Shown: positions 25,348-34,124, counted from the first letter of the stretch. The stretch is 64,000 nucleotides of DNA from Geomonas edaphica (GCF_004917075.1 NZ_SSYB01000005.1:520634-584633); one strand, 5' to 3'. Notes: generated by a model not told the origin, from the letters alone. A program made the numbers and translations.

Positions 25348-26835
25348 ATGAGTACTTTCGACGAATATAAAGTGCTACGGAACAGGGTGAGAAAATACGA
25401 CACTCTTTCTATCGTCCTGCTGTGCATAAACAAGCTTCATGAGATTAGCAAGAAAGCAGTCCACGAGAATGGAGGTTACTATCCCTGGCATCTTTTGTAC
25501 CTGATAAAAATCGCTTTTTTGGAAGGCGGTAAAAATGGCAACAAAAGAGCCACGATGGGCGATGTCAACAATGCCTTAAACGACATCAACCACCTTGGAA
25601 GAGATTCACGTTTCTTGGAGGGAGACGAACGTAGCCTCAGAAAATTTTTGCGGACAGTAGCCTTTCAGCAATTCTGGTTTCAGCGACAGATTTCATCTTT
25701 TGATTTGGCTAGGCAACTTGTTATTTTCGAAGGCGATGCTGCCGCCGAACTCAATGACCAATTCCTGACCACCACAGGACTCGAAATTAATACCTTTCTT
25801 CAAATGCTGATAGCTGCATGGTCCGGATTCATCGACAACAGTGACAGAAGGCATATTACCAGGGGATGGTTCGCTCCGCTGGGTTTCAATGAAGGCGTAA
25901 TCGACTCTTTTTTCAATCTAGTAAGCCTTCCAGTGGAGTGCACGTTCGATTTCTTCGAGCGCCACTATGAAACGACAGATGATAAACTGTTACAACTTAC
26001 CGAACAAACCCCCTTGAAGCAGTACCCTTTTCTCCAGATCAACGAAAACTACCATTGTTATTCACCCTATGTTCTCCAGGAAAAAATCAAGCATGCTATC
26101 TATGACATTTTGAAAGGCGCTTATCCCCGAAGATTCCCGCAGGCGTTTGGCGTTCTTTTCGAAAGTTATATCATCCGGCTTATGGATGAAAACGACATAG
26201 CTTACATACCAGAAGCTCGGCTCAAAGAAATATTTCCGAACAAAAAGGTGTGCGATGCAGTAATAGAGCTAGATGACGCAGTTGTCCTGATAGAAATTAA
26301 AGGTGTTGAAATGCATCCTTATGCACGAATCAACCCCACCAATGCGGTATTGAACCGGGAACTCGAAAGCAGTATCGTTAAATCGTTCAAGCAAATATAT
26401 GAGGTCGGCAATCTACTGACCACAACGGACCAGGGCAGAGCCCTTCTTAATAATCGGGAGATATTCGCGTTGGTGGTTACCTACAAAGAAATGTATCTAA
26501 GCGATGGGCTTGATGTCTGGGAGGAGTTTATATCAGAACCATTGCTTCAGTATCTAACTCCTAGAGATATGAATATCGACTGTATTCCGCTCCGTAACAT
26601 TATTTTCGCATCAGCAAGCGCCTTTGAGCAGTTGATGAAGATAGTTGTTGCTAATGGCAACATCATATCTCAGGTGTTACGAAGAGCGGTTGAAGATAAC
26701 GCAATTCCCGAAACAAAAAAGTACTTGTTGGAGATGCATTTAGGCTCTTACCCGCAACAACCACTACGTTTTTTAGAAGAAATATTCGACAACGTTACTG
26801 AAGAGTTAGAGGCAAAACTATCCCACCAGGTATAG
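25348..26835 (+). CDS. PD-(D/E)XK nuclease-like protein
   Basis: A 495-aa protein. The middle part has a restriction-fold pattern: FGVLFESY with Glu272, KVCDAVIEL with Asp303 and LIEIKG with Glu316 and Lys318. The 250 N-terminal residues are helical without a known domain. The region before residue 320 resembles other large hypothetical nucleases of defence islands. AAGGAG precedes ATG 25348. Composition is richer in AT than the neighbours on both sides, suggesting a separate acquisition within the cassette. Substrate unknown. Confidence 0.6.
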   Translation: MSTFDEYKVLRNRVRKYDTLSIVLLCINKLHEISKKAVHENGGYYPWHLLYLIKIAFLEGGKNGNKRATMGDVNNALNDINHLGRDSRFLEGDERSLRKFLRTVAFQQFWFQRQISSFDLARQLVIFEGDAAAELNDQFLTTTGLEINTFLQMLIAAWSGFIDNSDRRHITRGWFAPLGFNEGVIDSFFNLVSLPVECTFDFFERHYETTDDKLLQLTEQTPLKQYPFLQINENYHCYSPYVLQEKIKHAIYDILKGAYPRRFPQAFGVLFESYIIRLMDENDIAYIPEARLKEIFPNKKVCDAVIELDDAVVLIEIKGVEMHPYARINPTNAVLNRELESSIVKSFKQIYEVGNLLTTTDQGRALLNNREIFALVVTYKEMYLSDGLDVWEEFISEPLLQYLTPRDMNIDCIPLRNIIFASASAFEQLMKIVVANGNIISQVLRRAVEDNAIPETKKYLLEMHLGSYPQQPLRFLEEIFDNVTEELEAKLSHQV

Positions 26836-26876
26836 CCATGGCCACATGGGATTCTATTCGAGGGGGACATTCAACA

Positions 26877-27662
26877 ATGAAATACTTTCTTAATACCTAC
26901 ACCCCCCTGACTGCATTTCCCGCTGGCCGGGCGGCAGTTCTTAAACACAACCTGCCGCCGTACATCGATGGGTCATGTAGGAGGGAACCCGACCTCGAAT
27001 CCGCCTTCCCATCTATTACCGCAGTCTGCCGTGGAAGGATTTTTGTCCCCAGGCTCAACAAGGGTGACAAAATTATCTACATGACAAAGAAAGGGAACTT
27101 TCCCTTCCACAGTACGCCGCATTGGCGGCTCGTTGCGATCCTCCAGGTACGGGATGTGATGCCGACGCACGCCGATGCCGCGAATTGGTACCAGGCGCAG
27201 GGGTTGCCGCTGCCTAGCAACTGCCTCGTGCCGGGAAATCCTCCTGTCACGCTGGATAGAACTGTTGCCGATTCTGAACCCGGAGTATCAGACGCTGCCG
27301 TAATCAAAGCGTGGGACAAGGGGTACCAAGACAGGGTGAAGGTGACAGGCCGGTTCATCATCTGCGACTCCTTGTTTTGCGAACTACATGACCCGCCCGT
27401 TTTGGAGCAGTCAGACCTGCACGGAATCTTTGGCAAAACCCCCAATACGCGTATTCCTGCAACGATACAACCTCAACATTTTGCAGCGTTGAAGCAGCTC
27501 GCTTTTTCCGGCAGGAGCGCGGCAGCAAAGGGCCAGAAACAATCGAGTCGCACAAGCAGCGGGATCAAGACAGCGCCGAAGTGTCTTCCCCAAACAAAGA
27601 AACCGGTGAGCGTGCCTAAAGCCACCATGTGTGGTAGATGCTCGAAGGGGAAGGGAAAATGA
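26877..27662 (+). CDS. Nmad2/EVE-like (PUA-fold) putative modified-base reader
   Basis: A 261-aa protein beginning MKYFLNTYTPLTAF, with RGRIFVPRLNKGDKIIYMT and HWRLVAILQV segments in the first 100 residues. The opening strand, the phrase KGD followed by a strand and the aromatic WRLVAIL strand resemble nucleotide-modification-associated (Nmad) and EVE/ASCH/PUA folds that bind modified bases. The C-terminal 60 residues are basic with a CGRC pair. ATG 26877 follows GAGGGGGAC; an in-frame ATG at 26838 directly after the previous stop is an alternative. Its stop overlaps the next start (ATGA). The fold call is tentative. Confidence 0.45.
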   Translation: MKYFLNTYTPLTAFPAGRAAVLKHNLPPYIDGSCRREPDLESAFPSITAVCRGRIFVPRLNKGDKIIYMTKKGNFPFHSTPHWRLVAILQVRDVMPTHADAANWYQAQGLPLPSNCLVPGNPPVTLDRTVADSEPGVSDAAVIKAWDKGYQDRVKVTGRFIICDSLFCELHDPPVLEQSDLHGIFGKTPNTRIPATIQPQHFAALKQLAFSGRSAAAKGQKQSSRTSSGIKTAPKCLPQTKKPVSVPKATMCGRCSKGKGK

Positions 27663-28471
27663 AGTTCTTCGATTTTCTCAACGTCATCGAGAAGGACATC
27701 ACTCCTGACCAATGTAAAATTCATCTGGCGGTGCACAATGGGGATGACGATCCTCTTGATGTGTATCTGGAGGGGTGGTTTGAAGAATGGCAGTCATGGC
27801 AAAGTAAACGGAATTTCGAGCGGCCATACATCATATCCCTCATCAAATTCAACGGAGATGATAAATGGCTCTTTGCTGGCCTCTACCGGTCGCTGGAAAG
27901 CACCTACCATCAACAAAAGCAGTACTATCAGTACCGCACTGAGTCCGTCGCATCGATGGAAGAATACGCGGGGCGGCTCATCGTTTCATTTGCACGTTCC
28001 GGCAGGCAATCATATCTCAACGCCGAGAACTGGCATGAGCAGTTGATTGTCTCCGAGATGAAGGCAAAGCGGATCGAGATTGAGCAATTCCCCGGATACG
28101 CCAACACCATCGTGCCTAAAAGCAAGCTTGACCTGATTGTGGGTCAGGAAGTCGAGTCCTGGAAGGCCGCCCTGTCGAACGTCGGCGGCGTCTACCTAAT
28201 CACCGACACCACGACCGGGAAGTGCTACGTCGGCAGCGCCACGGGGGAGGGCGGCATCTGGCAACGGTGGGCGGATTATGCCAACTCCGGCCACGGCGGC
28301 AACTTGAAACTGCAGAAACTGCTGAACGTTGACTGTGAGTACTGCAATCATTTCCACTTTTCGATATTGGAAATCGCTGACACGCATACCAGCGTCGAGG
28401 ATATACTGCAGCGGGAAGCGCACTGGAAGAACGTTCTTTGCACCAGGGAGCATGGGTACAATGCCAATTGA
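27659..28471 (+). CDS. GIY-YIG nuclease domain protein
   Basis: A 270-aa protein with a C-terminal GIY-YIG domain: GVYLIT (177-182, GIY position), CYVGSA (189-194, YIG position), Arg203 in WQRW and a Glu in LQREAHWK near the end, followed by a final NAN-type tail typical of the family. The N-terminal 165 residues are of unknown fold. It is coupled to the previous gene by an ATGA overlap and its own stop overlaps the next gene start by 11 bases. It should nick or cut DNA; the target is unknown. Confidence 0.85.
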   Translation: MKFFDFLNVIEKDITPDQCKIHLAVHNGDDDPLDVYLEGWFEEWQSWQSKRNFERPYIISLIKFNGDDKWLFAGLYRSLESTYHQQKQYYQYRTESVASMEEYAGRLIVSFARSGRQSYLNAENWHEQLIVSEMKAKRIEIEQFPGYANTIVPKSKLDLIVGQEVESWKAALSNVGGVYLITDTTTGKCYVGSATGEGGIWQRWADYANSGHGGNLKLQKLLNVDCEYCNHFHFSILEIADTHTSVEDILQREAHWKNVLCTREHGYNAN

Positions 28472-28982
28472 TTATCTTGCTGCCGCCGAGAAGTACCGCC
28501 CTGCAGTTATAAAAACGCTGCTGGTCGGAGAGGCACCACCCCCTAAAGGGAAGACCTATTTTTATGTGCCGAGCGCCGCTTCTCGTCTACACATCCCGAT
28601 AGACCAAGACACCAGCCTGCCCTCCACGATTTTTCATCACTACTTTCAGCAGCGCCCCTGCGACATCGACGAGTACCACAAGTTTTTGGTCCGACTCCAG
28701 GATATGGGGGTGTTCCTGGTGGACCTGCATGACGAAAACATTCGGGTGAGGAAAAACGATGAAGGGCTACAGCGCATTATCGAGTCTATCCCTCTACTGA
28801 GGCAGAAACTGCTGGACCGAGAGATAAAGGTTGGCGAGAAGGATATTACGTTTTTGCTGGCCAGAAATAGTTACCGTTCGAAGATCCGGCGCGAATTTCC
28901 TGATTCGAAACTGATTCGATGGAAGGACTTCCGACTGACGGTTGCTGGCGGGACTCCTATGGGTGAAAACGATGCACGATGA
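28461..28982 (+). CDS. Second UDG-fold-like small protein
   Basis: A 173-aa protein starting MPIDYLAAAEKYRPAVIKTL. LLVGEAPP near residue 22 followed by a YFYVPS strand resembles the first loop of UDG-superfamily proteins (G-E-x-P). FLVDLHDEN and DITFLLARN are further strand-like segments. The HPSP-like loop is not visible and the C-terminus (after residue 160) is short, so catalysis is doubtful. ATG 28461 overlaps the end of the GIY-YIG gene, and its own stop overlaps the next start. Interpreted as base-binding only on weak grounds. Confidence 0.4.
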   Translation: MPIDYLAAAEKYRPAVIKTLLVGEAPPPKGKTYFYVPSAASRLHIPIDQDTSLPSTIFHHYFQQRPCDIDEYHKFLVRLQDMGVFLVDLHDENIRVRKNDEGLQRIIESIPLLRQKLLDREIKVGEKDITFLLARNSYRSKIRREFPDSKLIRWKDFRLTVAGGTPMGENDAR

Positions 28983-29742
28983 ATACAAAGAGAAATTTGT
29001 GGCGGTCATTACTTTTTACGAAAAGTTGATACCTCGGTTGATCGACTACGCCGCCTCGTTCACCTTCGACGGTACCCACATATTGCATATAACGTTGGTC
29101 TCACTCTATGGGTCCATTCTCGAACTGGGTCGCAGTCTTCTTCCTCTGCTTACCTCGGAGAGCTATTCTGCGATTCCCATCGTCCTACGGAGCATACTCG
29201 AAGCCTACGTGGACTTGGAGAACATATGTAAGGACCCGACGTACGGGTACTCCATGGATATAAAGGCCCTGAAGGAAGAACTGGCTTTCTTGGATGAGGC
29301 CAAAAAAGATAACAATGTGTACATGCGCATCATTGCAGAAGCACCTGACCTGGACGAGCGAATTGCTGGCATCAAGGCAGAGAGAAAGCGTCTCCTCGAC
29401 CGTGGATTCAAAGACCTAAACAAGTTCGACCGGTTCACGAAAGCGGGGCTCGAAAACGAGTACAGAACTATTTACAACTGGTTATGCTGCGCGTCTCACA
29501 ATGACCAACGGGAACTTCGAAGGCGACATCTGGAAAAACACGGCGAGGGGGTAAAAATCCACCTGTTTAAAGAAGCTGATTATGCTGAACTGGAAAGTCA
29601 TTTCGGAGTTGCCAGCGAACTTCTGGTGCGTGCGTCAATCGCTATTCATAACTTGCTCAACTCTCCTAAACAGGATGATATGAAGGGGTTGCGAGAGGAA
29701 ATGGATAAATTGCGGCGTGAAATATACGGGGAGGATGCCTGA
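28972..29742 (+). CDS. DUF5677-like helical protein A
   Basis: A 256-aa all-helical protein. Segments ILELGRSLLPLL, IPIVLRSILEAYVDLEN and YNWLCCASHND fit the DUF5677 family, in which an Arg and a late His are conserved in a HEPN-like bundle. The C-terminal helix is strongly charged (QDDMKGLREEMDKLRREI), probably a coiled coil. It overlaps the preceding and following genes. The role is not known; DUF5677 proteins recur in defence contexts and may be RNases or adaptors. Confidence 0.6.
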   Translation: MHDEYKEKFVAVITFYEKLIPRLIDYAASFTFDGTHILHITLVSLYGSILELGRSLLPLLTSESYSAIPIVLRSILEAYVDLENICKDPTYGYSMDIKALKEELAFLDEAKKDNNVYMRIIAEAPDLDERIAGIKAERKRLLDRGFKDLNKFDRFTKAGLENEYRTIYNWLCCASHNDQRELRRRHLEKHGEGVKIHLFKEADYAELESHFGVASELLVRASIAIHNLLNSPKQDDMKGLREEMDKLRREIYGEDA

Positions 29743-30607
29743 GCCAGCCATGAAGGAGCGCAATGACGATTATCTTCGAATGATGGAGGTCTTTCTCCAT
29801 TGTGGACAAGCTGTGGCGGGAAAAACCATCCCGGCTGGTCTTTCGTGGCAGAAGGACATCGAGCCCTTAACGATGAAGTGTTTGTTCCACCTGGGTAGCA
29901 TGTATGCACTTCAGGATGGAACGAAACTCCCTGACATGCTTGGCGTCTCTATCGGGTTCATAGACATTCCTTCCATGACAATACTTGCCAGGGCTGCTTT
30001 CGAAAATTACCTGGCGTTCAACTACATTTTCGTGCAACCCGCAACGAACGAGGAGAAACAGTTCCGCTATGACGTCTGGAGACTGGGAGGTTTGAAAGAC
30101 CGGCAAAAGTTCGTTATCTCTGTTCCCGAGTACAACGCTATTCAGCAGAAGGAAGCGCCGCAGGTCGCTGAACTGGAGCAGAAAGTAGCAGGAAACCCGC
30201 TGTATCACCAACTACCTCCAAAGCGCCAGGTCGAGGCTATCAGGGGGCAATGGCGGTTCGATAAGTCTTGGGGACGTTTGGCTGAGATGGCGGACATCCA
30301 CAGGACCTTTTTTGGTAATCTCTATACGTATTTCTGTTCTTACGCACACACCGGAAACCTGTCCGTTATCCAAATGGCCGAACCGGCAGTTGTAGAGGAA
30401 CAGCGCCGACGTGCGGCCTTTTTACCAGGCGTCGGACTTTTCATAATGGCCAAGTACATCCTGGACTATTGCGGCCTCTTCCCGGAATCTCAGGAGGTGC
30501 TGAATAATAACAGAGAGTACCGGGACCTCGTGGATGAATACCATTTTTCTGCTGACAGATGGGAGGAGTACACTCAGGGAAAACAGGTTGCCGATGACCA
30601 AGTCTGA
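29735..30607 (+). CDS. DUF5677-like helical protein B
   Basis: A 290-aa helical protein with the same layout as its upstream neighbour: SMTILARAAFENYLAFNYIF in place of the LRSILEAY helix and TYFCSYAHTGN in place of the WLCCASHND helix. The pair is probably an ancient duplication or a heterodimer. ATG 29735 overlaps the previous stop in the style of this operon; ATG 29750 is the alternative, and neither has ideal ribosome-site spacing. Function unknown. Confidence 0.6.
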   Translation: MPEPAMKERNDDYLRMMEVFLHCGQAVAGKTIPAGLSWQKDIEPLTMKCLFHLGSMYALQDGTKLPDMLGVSIGFIDIPSMTILARAAFENYLAFNYIFVQPATNEEKQFRYDVWRLGGLKDRQKFVISVPEYNAIQQKEAPQVAELEQKVAGNPLYHQLPPKRQVEAIRGQWRFDKSWGRLAEMADIHRTFFGNLYTYFCSYAHTGNLSVIQMAEPAVVEEQRRRAAFLPGVGLFIMAKYILDYCGLFPESQEVLNNNREYRDLVDEYHFSADRWEEYTQGKQVADDQV

Positions 30608-31145
30608 AATCATAACGGCTATAGAAAGAGCCCGCCCCGGCATCTCCCGATACCTGGAAATCATGGAACGTTTTCCGCAGACAGATGTGTCGCAGGACCG
30701 GGACTTCCAGCGGTTGTTCAATGGATTCTACAGGGTGAACAAGAAGCAGCAATCCTGGTACGATGCCTACTACTCTTACATGGAAAGCCAAAAGGGCAAA
30801 CAGCCAACATTTGGAGTGGCCCTCCGGCATCTTCATTCTGAATTGAACCGGTGTGAGGCATCGTTTACGAGCAAATTGGTCGCTACCATAAACCCCGATT
30901 GCCCGGTGTGGGACCAATACGTTCTTGCCAATGCTGGAATCCGAAGGCCCCCCTATTATTCCCGCACAAAGGTAGCAGACTCCATTGATTGCTATCACGA
31001 ATTGCAGTGCTGGTACGAGCGATTCGTGCCATCAGAACAGGGCCAGTTGATGATTACCGTATTCCAGGACATGGTCCCCCTGCACGAGAAGATTACCGAC
31101 TTGAAGAAAATCGATTTCATTCTCTGGCAGAGCAGGGAATTGTAA
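30594..31145 (+). CDS. Unknown protein, possibly glycosylase-like
   Basis: A 183-aa protein starting MTKSEIITAIERARPG. The segment SKLVATINPDCPVWDQYV (about 103-120) resembles the S-K...P...P-x-(W/Y)-D-x-x-V signature of helix-hairpin-helix glycosylase-like and DUF6308-like proteins, with the Asp in the usual place, but no HhH hairpin is evident. It overlaps the preceding gene by 14 bases, so it belongs to the same operon. If the resemblance is real it would be a third base-excision-type fold in the cassette. Treat as unknown otherwise. Confidence 0.5.
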   Translation: MTKSEIITAIERARPGISRYLEIMERFPQTDVSQDRDFQRLFNGFYRVNKKQQSWYDAYYSYMESQKGKQPTFGVALRHLHSELNRCEASFTSKLVATINPDCPVWDQYVLANAGIRRPPYYSRTKVADSIDCYHELQCWYERFVPSEQGQLMITVFQDMVPLHEKITDLKKIDFILWQSREL

Positions 31146-31202
31146 GTGTTTGCGGAGGAGTACCAGCGATTTTAAGGAAAACCTGGACCGGAAAATAAAT
31201 AG

Positions 31203-31706
31203 ATGATTTTTCACTGCACCAAGGCGCTTGCCGCCAAACTGCCATTCGTGTCACCAACGCTGTTTGCGGATACTAACCCTCTCGGTAGCTGGCATGCACA
31301 TCTCTATATAATCGACCGGCGGCAGTGCGTCATGTTTTGCCACGATAGCACCCGCTTTGTGTTGTTCGAGTCAGGTCTGAAGAAAGGGCAGTTCCACGAC
31401 CTGGGACAACTTCATAAGAAGTTGTACCTGGCAGTATTAATTTCCATGGGAGTCTCCGAAGCAAGCCTCAAACGGGTTCAGCTTGCGCTGGGATCAGTAC
31501 TGTTTGATACGGTAACAGACCGGTCAGTGCTCGGGACCCTGAATCAATCCCGTGGTGAGTTTGATTATTTCATAGCCGATTACAGCAATATCCTGGAGGT
31601 TGATCCCATCATAGCCGCACAATGGTTCAACAAGAGACCCCTGACCGCCAGAGGTAAATGGTTATGGCCGGATAAGAGCATGCTTGAACTGGTTGGTTCG
31701 TTATAG
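31203..31706 (+). CDS. DUF6933-type protein
   Basis: A 167-aa protein opening MIFHCTKALAAKLPFVSP, with LGSWHAHLYIIDRRQC and FCHDSTRFVLFESGL, which I recognise as the DUF6933 family, a small protein found in many bacterial genomes with no known role. It follows the cassette by 57 bp and converges with the DnaA-like gene, overlapping its 3' end by 6 bases. A weak ribosome site precedes ATG 31203. Possibly cargo unrelated to the cassette. Confidence 0.7.
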   Translation: MIFHCTKALAAKLPFVSPTLFADTNPLGSWHAHLYIIDRRQCVMFCHDSTRFVLFESGLKKGQFHDLGQLHKKLYLAVLISMGVSEASLKRVQLALGSVLFDTVTDRSVLGTLNQSRGEFDYFIADYSNILEVDPIIAAQWFNKRPLTARGKWLWPDKSMLELVGSL

Positions 31707-32453
31707 GATGCCAAGAGCCTCCTGTGCCAGTTCCACGGTTAAAGGCTTGCCACGTAGGGAGGAAAAAGCCGATACCGTGATAACCGAACCTTCCAGTTCC
31801 CTGAAATTTACCAGAGTACCGGACGCAAGAAATTGAACGACCGATTCGGACAGTTGCACATTCAAGGTGGCGGCTTTTCTCCTGATGAACTCAAGCCTCG
31901 TCTCACGCTCGGGAACTTCTATCCTGATGGACAGCCCGCATTGAAAACGACCTTTGAGATGTGCGTCCGTATTCGCTATTTTGCTTGGTAATCTGTCCGA
32001 CGTCATGACGATCTGCTTTTTCGACTCGTAGAGAGCATCGAAAGTATGAAACAACTCCTCCTGGGTCCGTTCCTTCCCGGCAAGAAACTGGATGTCATCA
32101 AGGAGGAGCACGTCAAGGTTTCTGAACTTGCAGCGGAACTGAGCCATTTTGTTGGAACGGAGGTTAGCAAGCAACTCGGCCATGAATTGCTCAGAAGTGC
32201 AGTAGACGACTTTCTTCGTCTTCTGATCTGCCGTTAAGTGGTTGGCGATGGCGTGTAAAAGGTGGGTTTTGCCGAGACCGTCGCGGCCAATGAGAAACAG
32301 TGGGTTGTAAGTTGCGACACCGCTGGCTACGGCAATGGCCGCTTTATACGCGAGTAGGTTGCTTTCCCCGCAGATAAAGGTGTCAAAGCTATACTTCGAT
32401 TGGGGGACGCATAAAGAGACGCCCTCAGTAACTTGGCTGTGTTCGCCTGACAT
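31701..32453 (-). CDS. DnaA-like AAA+ ATPase lacking the DNA-binding domain
   Basis: A 250-aa protein equivalent to DnaA domain III: SKYSFDTFICGESN (20-33), Walker A GRDGLGKT (56-63, Asp replacing the usual Val or Ala), Walker B LLLDDIQF (116-123) and the sensor VMTSDRLP. It ends where domain III of DnaA ends; the helix-turn-helix domain IV that binds DnaA boxes is absent, and so are domains I and II. ATG 32453 is used because GAGGT precedes it; the frame continues to 32552. It may regulate host DnaA in the manner of Hda, or load a replication protein of the element. Confidence 0.85.
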   Translation of the reverse strand: MSGEHSQVTEGVSLCVPQSKYSFDTFICGESNLLAYKAAIAVASGVATYNPLFLIGRDGLGKTHLLHAIANHLTADQKTKKVVYCTSEQFMAELLANLRSNKMAQFRCKFRNLDVLLLDDIQFLAGKERTQEELFHTFDALYESKKQIVMTSDRLPSKIANTDAHLKGRFQCGLSIRIEVPERETRLEFIRRKAATLNVQLSESVVQFLASGTLVNFRELEGSVITVSAFSSLRGKPLTVELAQEALGIL

Positions 32454-32573
32454 AAAAGTACCTCGTGGGTATGGTTGAGTTGCCTTCAGCGTGTGCTCAT
32501 CAGTGTCCAGATATGCTGTAAGGTCAAGTGAAAACGTGTCGTGGAAAATCAATCTTGGGCTTGAGGAATTGCA

Positions 32574-32999
32574 TTGGAACGGAAACTAAGAAGAAAGAGA
32601 AAATTCATTCCATGTGCCGTTGATGATGGTGACGAACTTTATCCGAACGGCATCTTCGTCTTCAACATCACCAAGATGACGGAGTATATCAAGGGCAGCA
32701 ACATTCCTTGCGAAGAAGTAATGGTCAAGGACTTTCCCCGAGGTACTTCCAAGTTCAAGGAAGAGTATTTGGCCACCGTTGATGTCACCAGACCTGTCAT
32801 TGTGGCTGAGATTTCACCTGGTCGCTTCAACGTGATCGACGGCAATCACAGAATGGAAAGAGCTCGAAGGCTGGGGCTAGAAAAGATTTCGGCTTTTAGG
32901 GTGAGCCCAGAGCAGCACCTGCAGTTCGTGACTACCGAAAGAGGCTATCAGGCGTATATTGGATACTGGAACGGTAAATTGAAGGATTCCAGAAGGTGA
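32574..32999 (+). CDS. ParB-like nuclease-domain protein
   Basis: A 141-aa protein containing a short ParB/Srx N-terminal fold: VIVAEISPGRF then VIDGNHRMERARRLG (about residues 75-100) with the DGNHR motif. No helix-turn-helix or dimer domain follows, so it is not a partition ParB. TTG 32574 has GAGGAA upstream. It is divergent from the DnaA-like gene with 120 bp between their starts. Stand-alone domains of this kind may be CTP-dependent switches or nucleases. Confidence 0.7.
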   Translation: MERKLRRKRKFIPCAVDDGDELYPNGIFVFNITKMTEYIKGSNIPCEEVMVKDFPRGTSKFKEEYLATVDVTRPVIVAEISPGRFNVIDGNHRMERARRLGLEKISAFRVSPEQHLQFVTTERGYQAYIGYWNGKLKDSRR

Positions 33000-33062
33000 C
33001 GTTTCGGCGAGCATATAGATTTGGTAAGAGTACCAAGCTAGGGGGCGTAGGAAGGGGGCGAT

Positions 33063-33323
33063 GTGGCATCTCTGACAATTAGGATGCTCGATGAGAACCT
33101 GAAGTCGCAGCTACGATTACGGGCTGCCCGAAATGGCCGGTCCATGGAGGCCGAGGCTAGAGCTATCCTTGCTGAATCCCTCCGCGAGCCAAGAGTTGAG
33201 CAAAACCTTGCCTTAGTAATACATCGTCGATTTGAGTCACTCGGGATTGAATCACTGCCGATCCCCACTCGGCAGCCTGTGCGTAATCCGCCAGACCTCA
33301 CGATGATTAAGAAGGATAAATAG
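33063..33323 (+). CDS. FitA-like ribbon-helix-helix antitoxin (orphan)
   Basis: An 86-aa protein whose first 45 residues are a FitA/Arc-type ribbon-helix-helix: SLTIRMLDENLKSQLRLRAA, then GRSMEAEARAIL. FitA usually sits before a PIN-domain FitB toxin; here the next gene (33324) abuts directly but is not a PIN protein. GTG 33063 follows GGAAGGGGG. The C-terminus is longer than the minimal antitoxin and includes a Pro-rich stretch. It likely represses its own operon. Confidence 0.8.
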   Translation: MASLTIRMLDENLKSQLRLRAARNGRSMEAEARAILAESLREPRVEQNLALVIHRRFESLGIESLPIPTRQPVRNPPDLTMIKKDK

Positions 33324-34124
33324 ATGCCTAAGAGAAAATACAAATCGCCATCAAGCGATGAATTGAAGAAATACACCAGCTGGCAATATGCAAAACTATT
33401 ATCACTTCGTAGTGATGAAGATGGCGAGACTGTCGAACAAATTAATGTCGGGGACCGAGTGTGCAAGGTAATACCACATTCTAAGTCTAATGAAGCAACG
33501 GGTCATATATATAAATCAACTCTTATTGATGAGCGATACCGGTTCGACAATACTCAGGACCCTCACTCGGCCATTACTATCTTCACAGAATGTTTTGAAA
33601 AGGGTTATTATCCTCCTGATGATGTTGTGGCCTTTTTATATGACAAATTTAAAAAATACATGAACAGTGACGAATCACTGGACAAAACGCTAAGAATAGG
33701 TAAGAGAATTAAAAAGAACTATAGACTGTTCTACAGAAACAGAGATATTATTATTGACATAGATACTCTTAAATTCAGATTTGGCCTAGACCATTTGGAT
33801 GCCGTAACAGCAGTTACACGAAAATATGCGGATTTAGGATGCGATTTATCTGAAGAAACAATTGACCAGATATATACAAAAGGCATCAAGTCTCAGCGTA
33901 ATAAAAGCTTGATGTACTTACATAGCGAATTGTTTCAAAACTATTATTATGAAGAAGATGATGATATTCAAATTGAGTTTGGCACCGACAGTTCTTATAT
34001 CTTATTAGAAATATTATTACAATATCCTGATGATGTAGTAGACGATTTAAAGAATCGGTACCCAAAAATCAAGTCATTGCTTGACAGACCAATAGAAAAA
34101 CTTGAGCCTGATAAATCTGTATAA
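33324..34124 (+). CDS. AT-rich hypothetical protein paired with FitA-like antitoxin
   Basis: A 266-aa charged soluble protein (Lys/Asp/Glu/Tyr-rich) without a recognised domain. Its ATG follows the FitA-like stop with no gap, so the pair is translationally coupled. The gene is far richer in AT than its surroundings. Repeated acidic tracts (YYYEEDDDIQIEFG, YPDDVVDDLKNRYP) occur in the C-terminal third. It occupies the position of the toxin in a fitAB operon but has no PIN acid motif that I can see, so it is either a different toxin or cargo inserted after loss of fitB. Confidence 0.6.
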   Translation: MPKRKYKSPSSDELKKYTSWQYAKLLSLRSDEDGETVEQINVGDRVCKVIPHSKSNEATGHIYKSTLIDERYRFDNTQDPHSAITIFTECFEKGYYPPDDVVAFLYDKFKKYMNSDESLDKTLRIGKRIKKNYRLFYRNRDIIIDIDTLKFRFGLDHLDAVTAVTRKYADLGCDLSEETIDQIYTKGIKSQRNKSLMYLHSELFQNYYYEEDDDIQIEFGTDSSYILLEILLQYPDDVVDDLKNRYPKIKSLLDRPIEKLEPDKSV

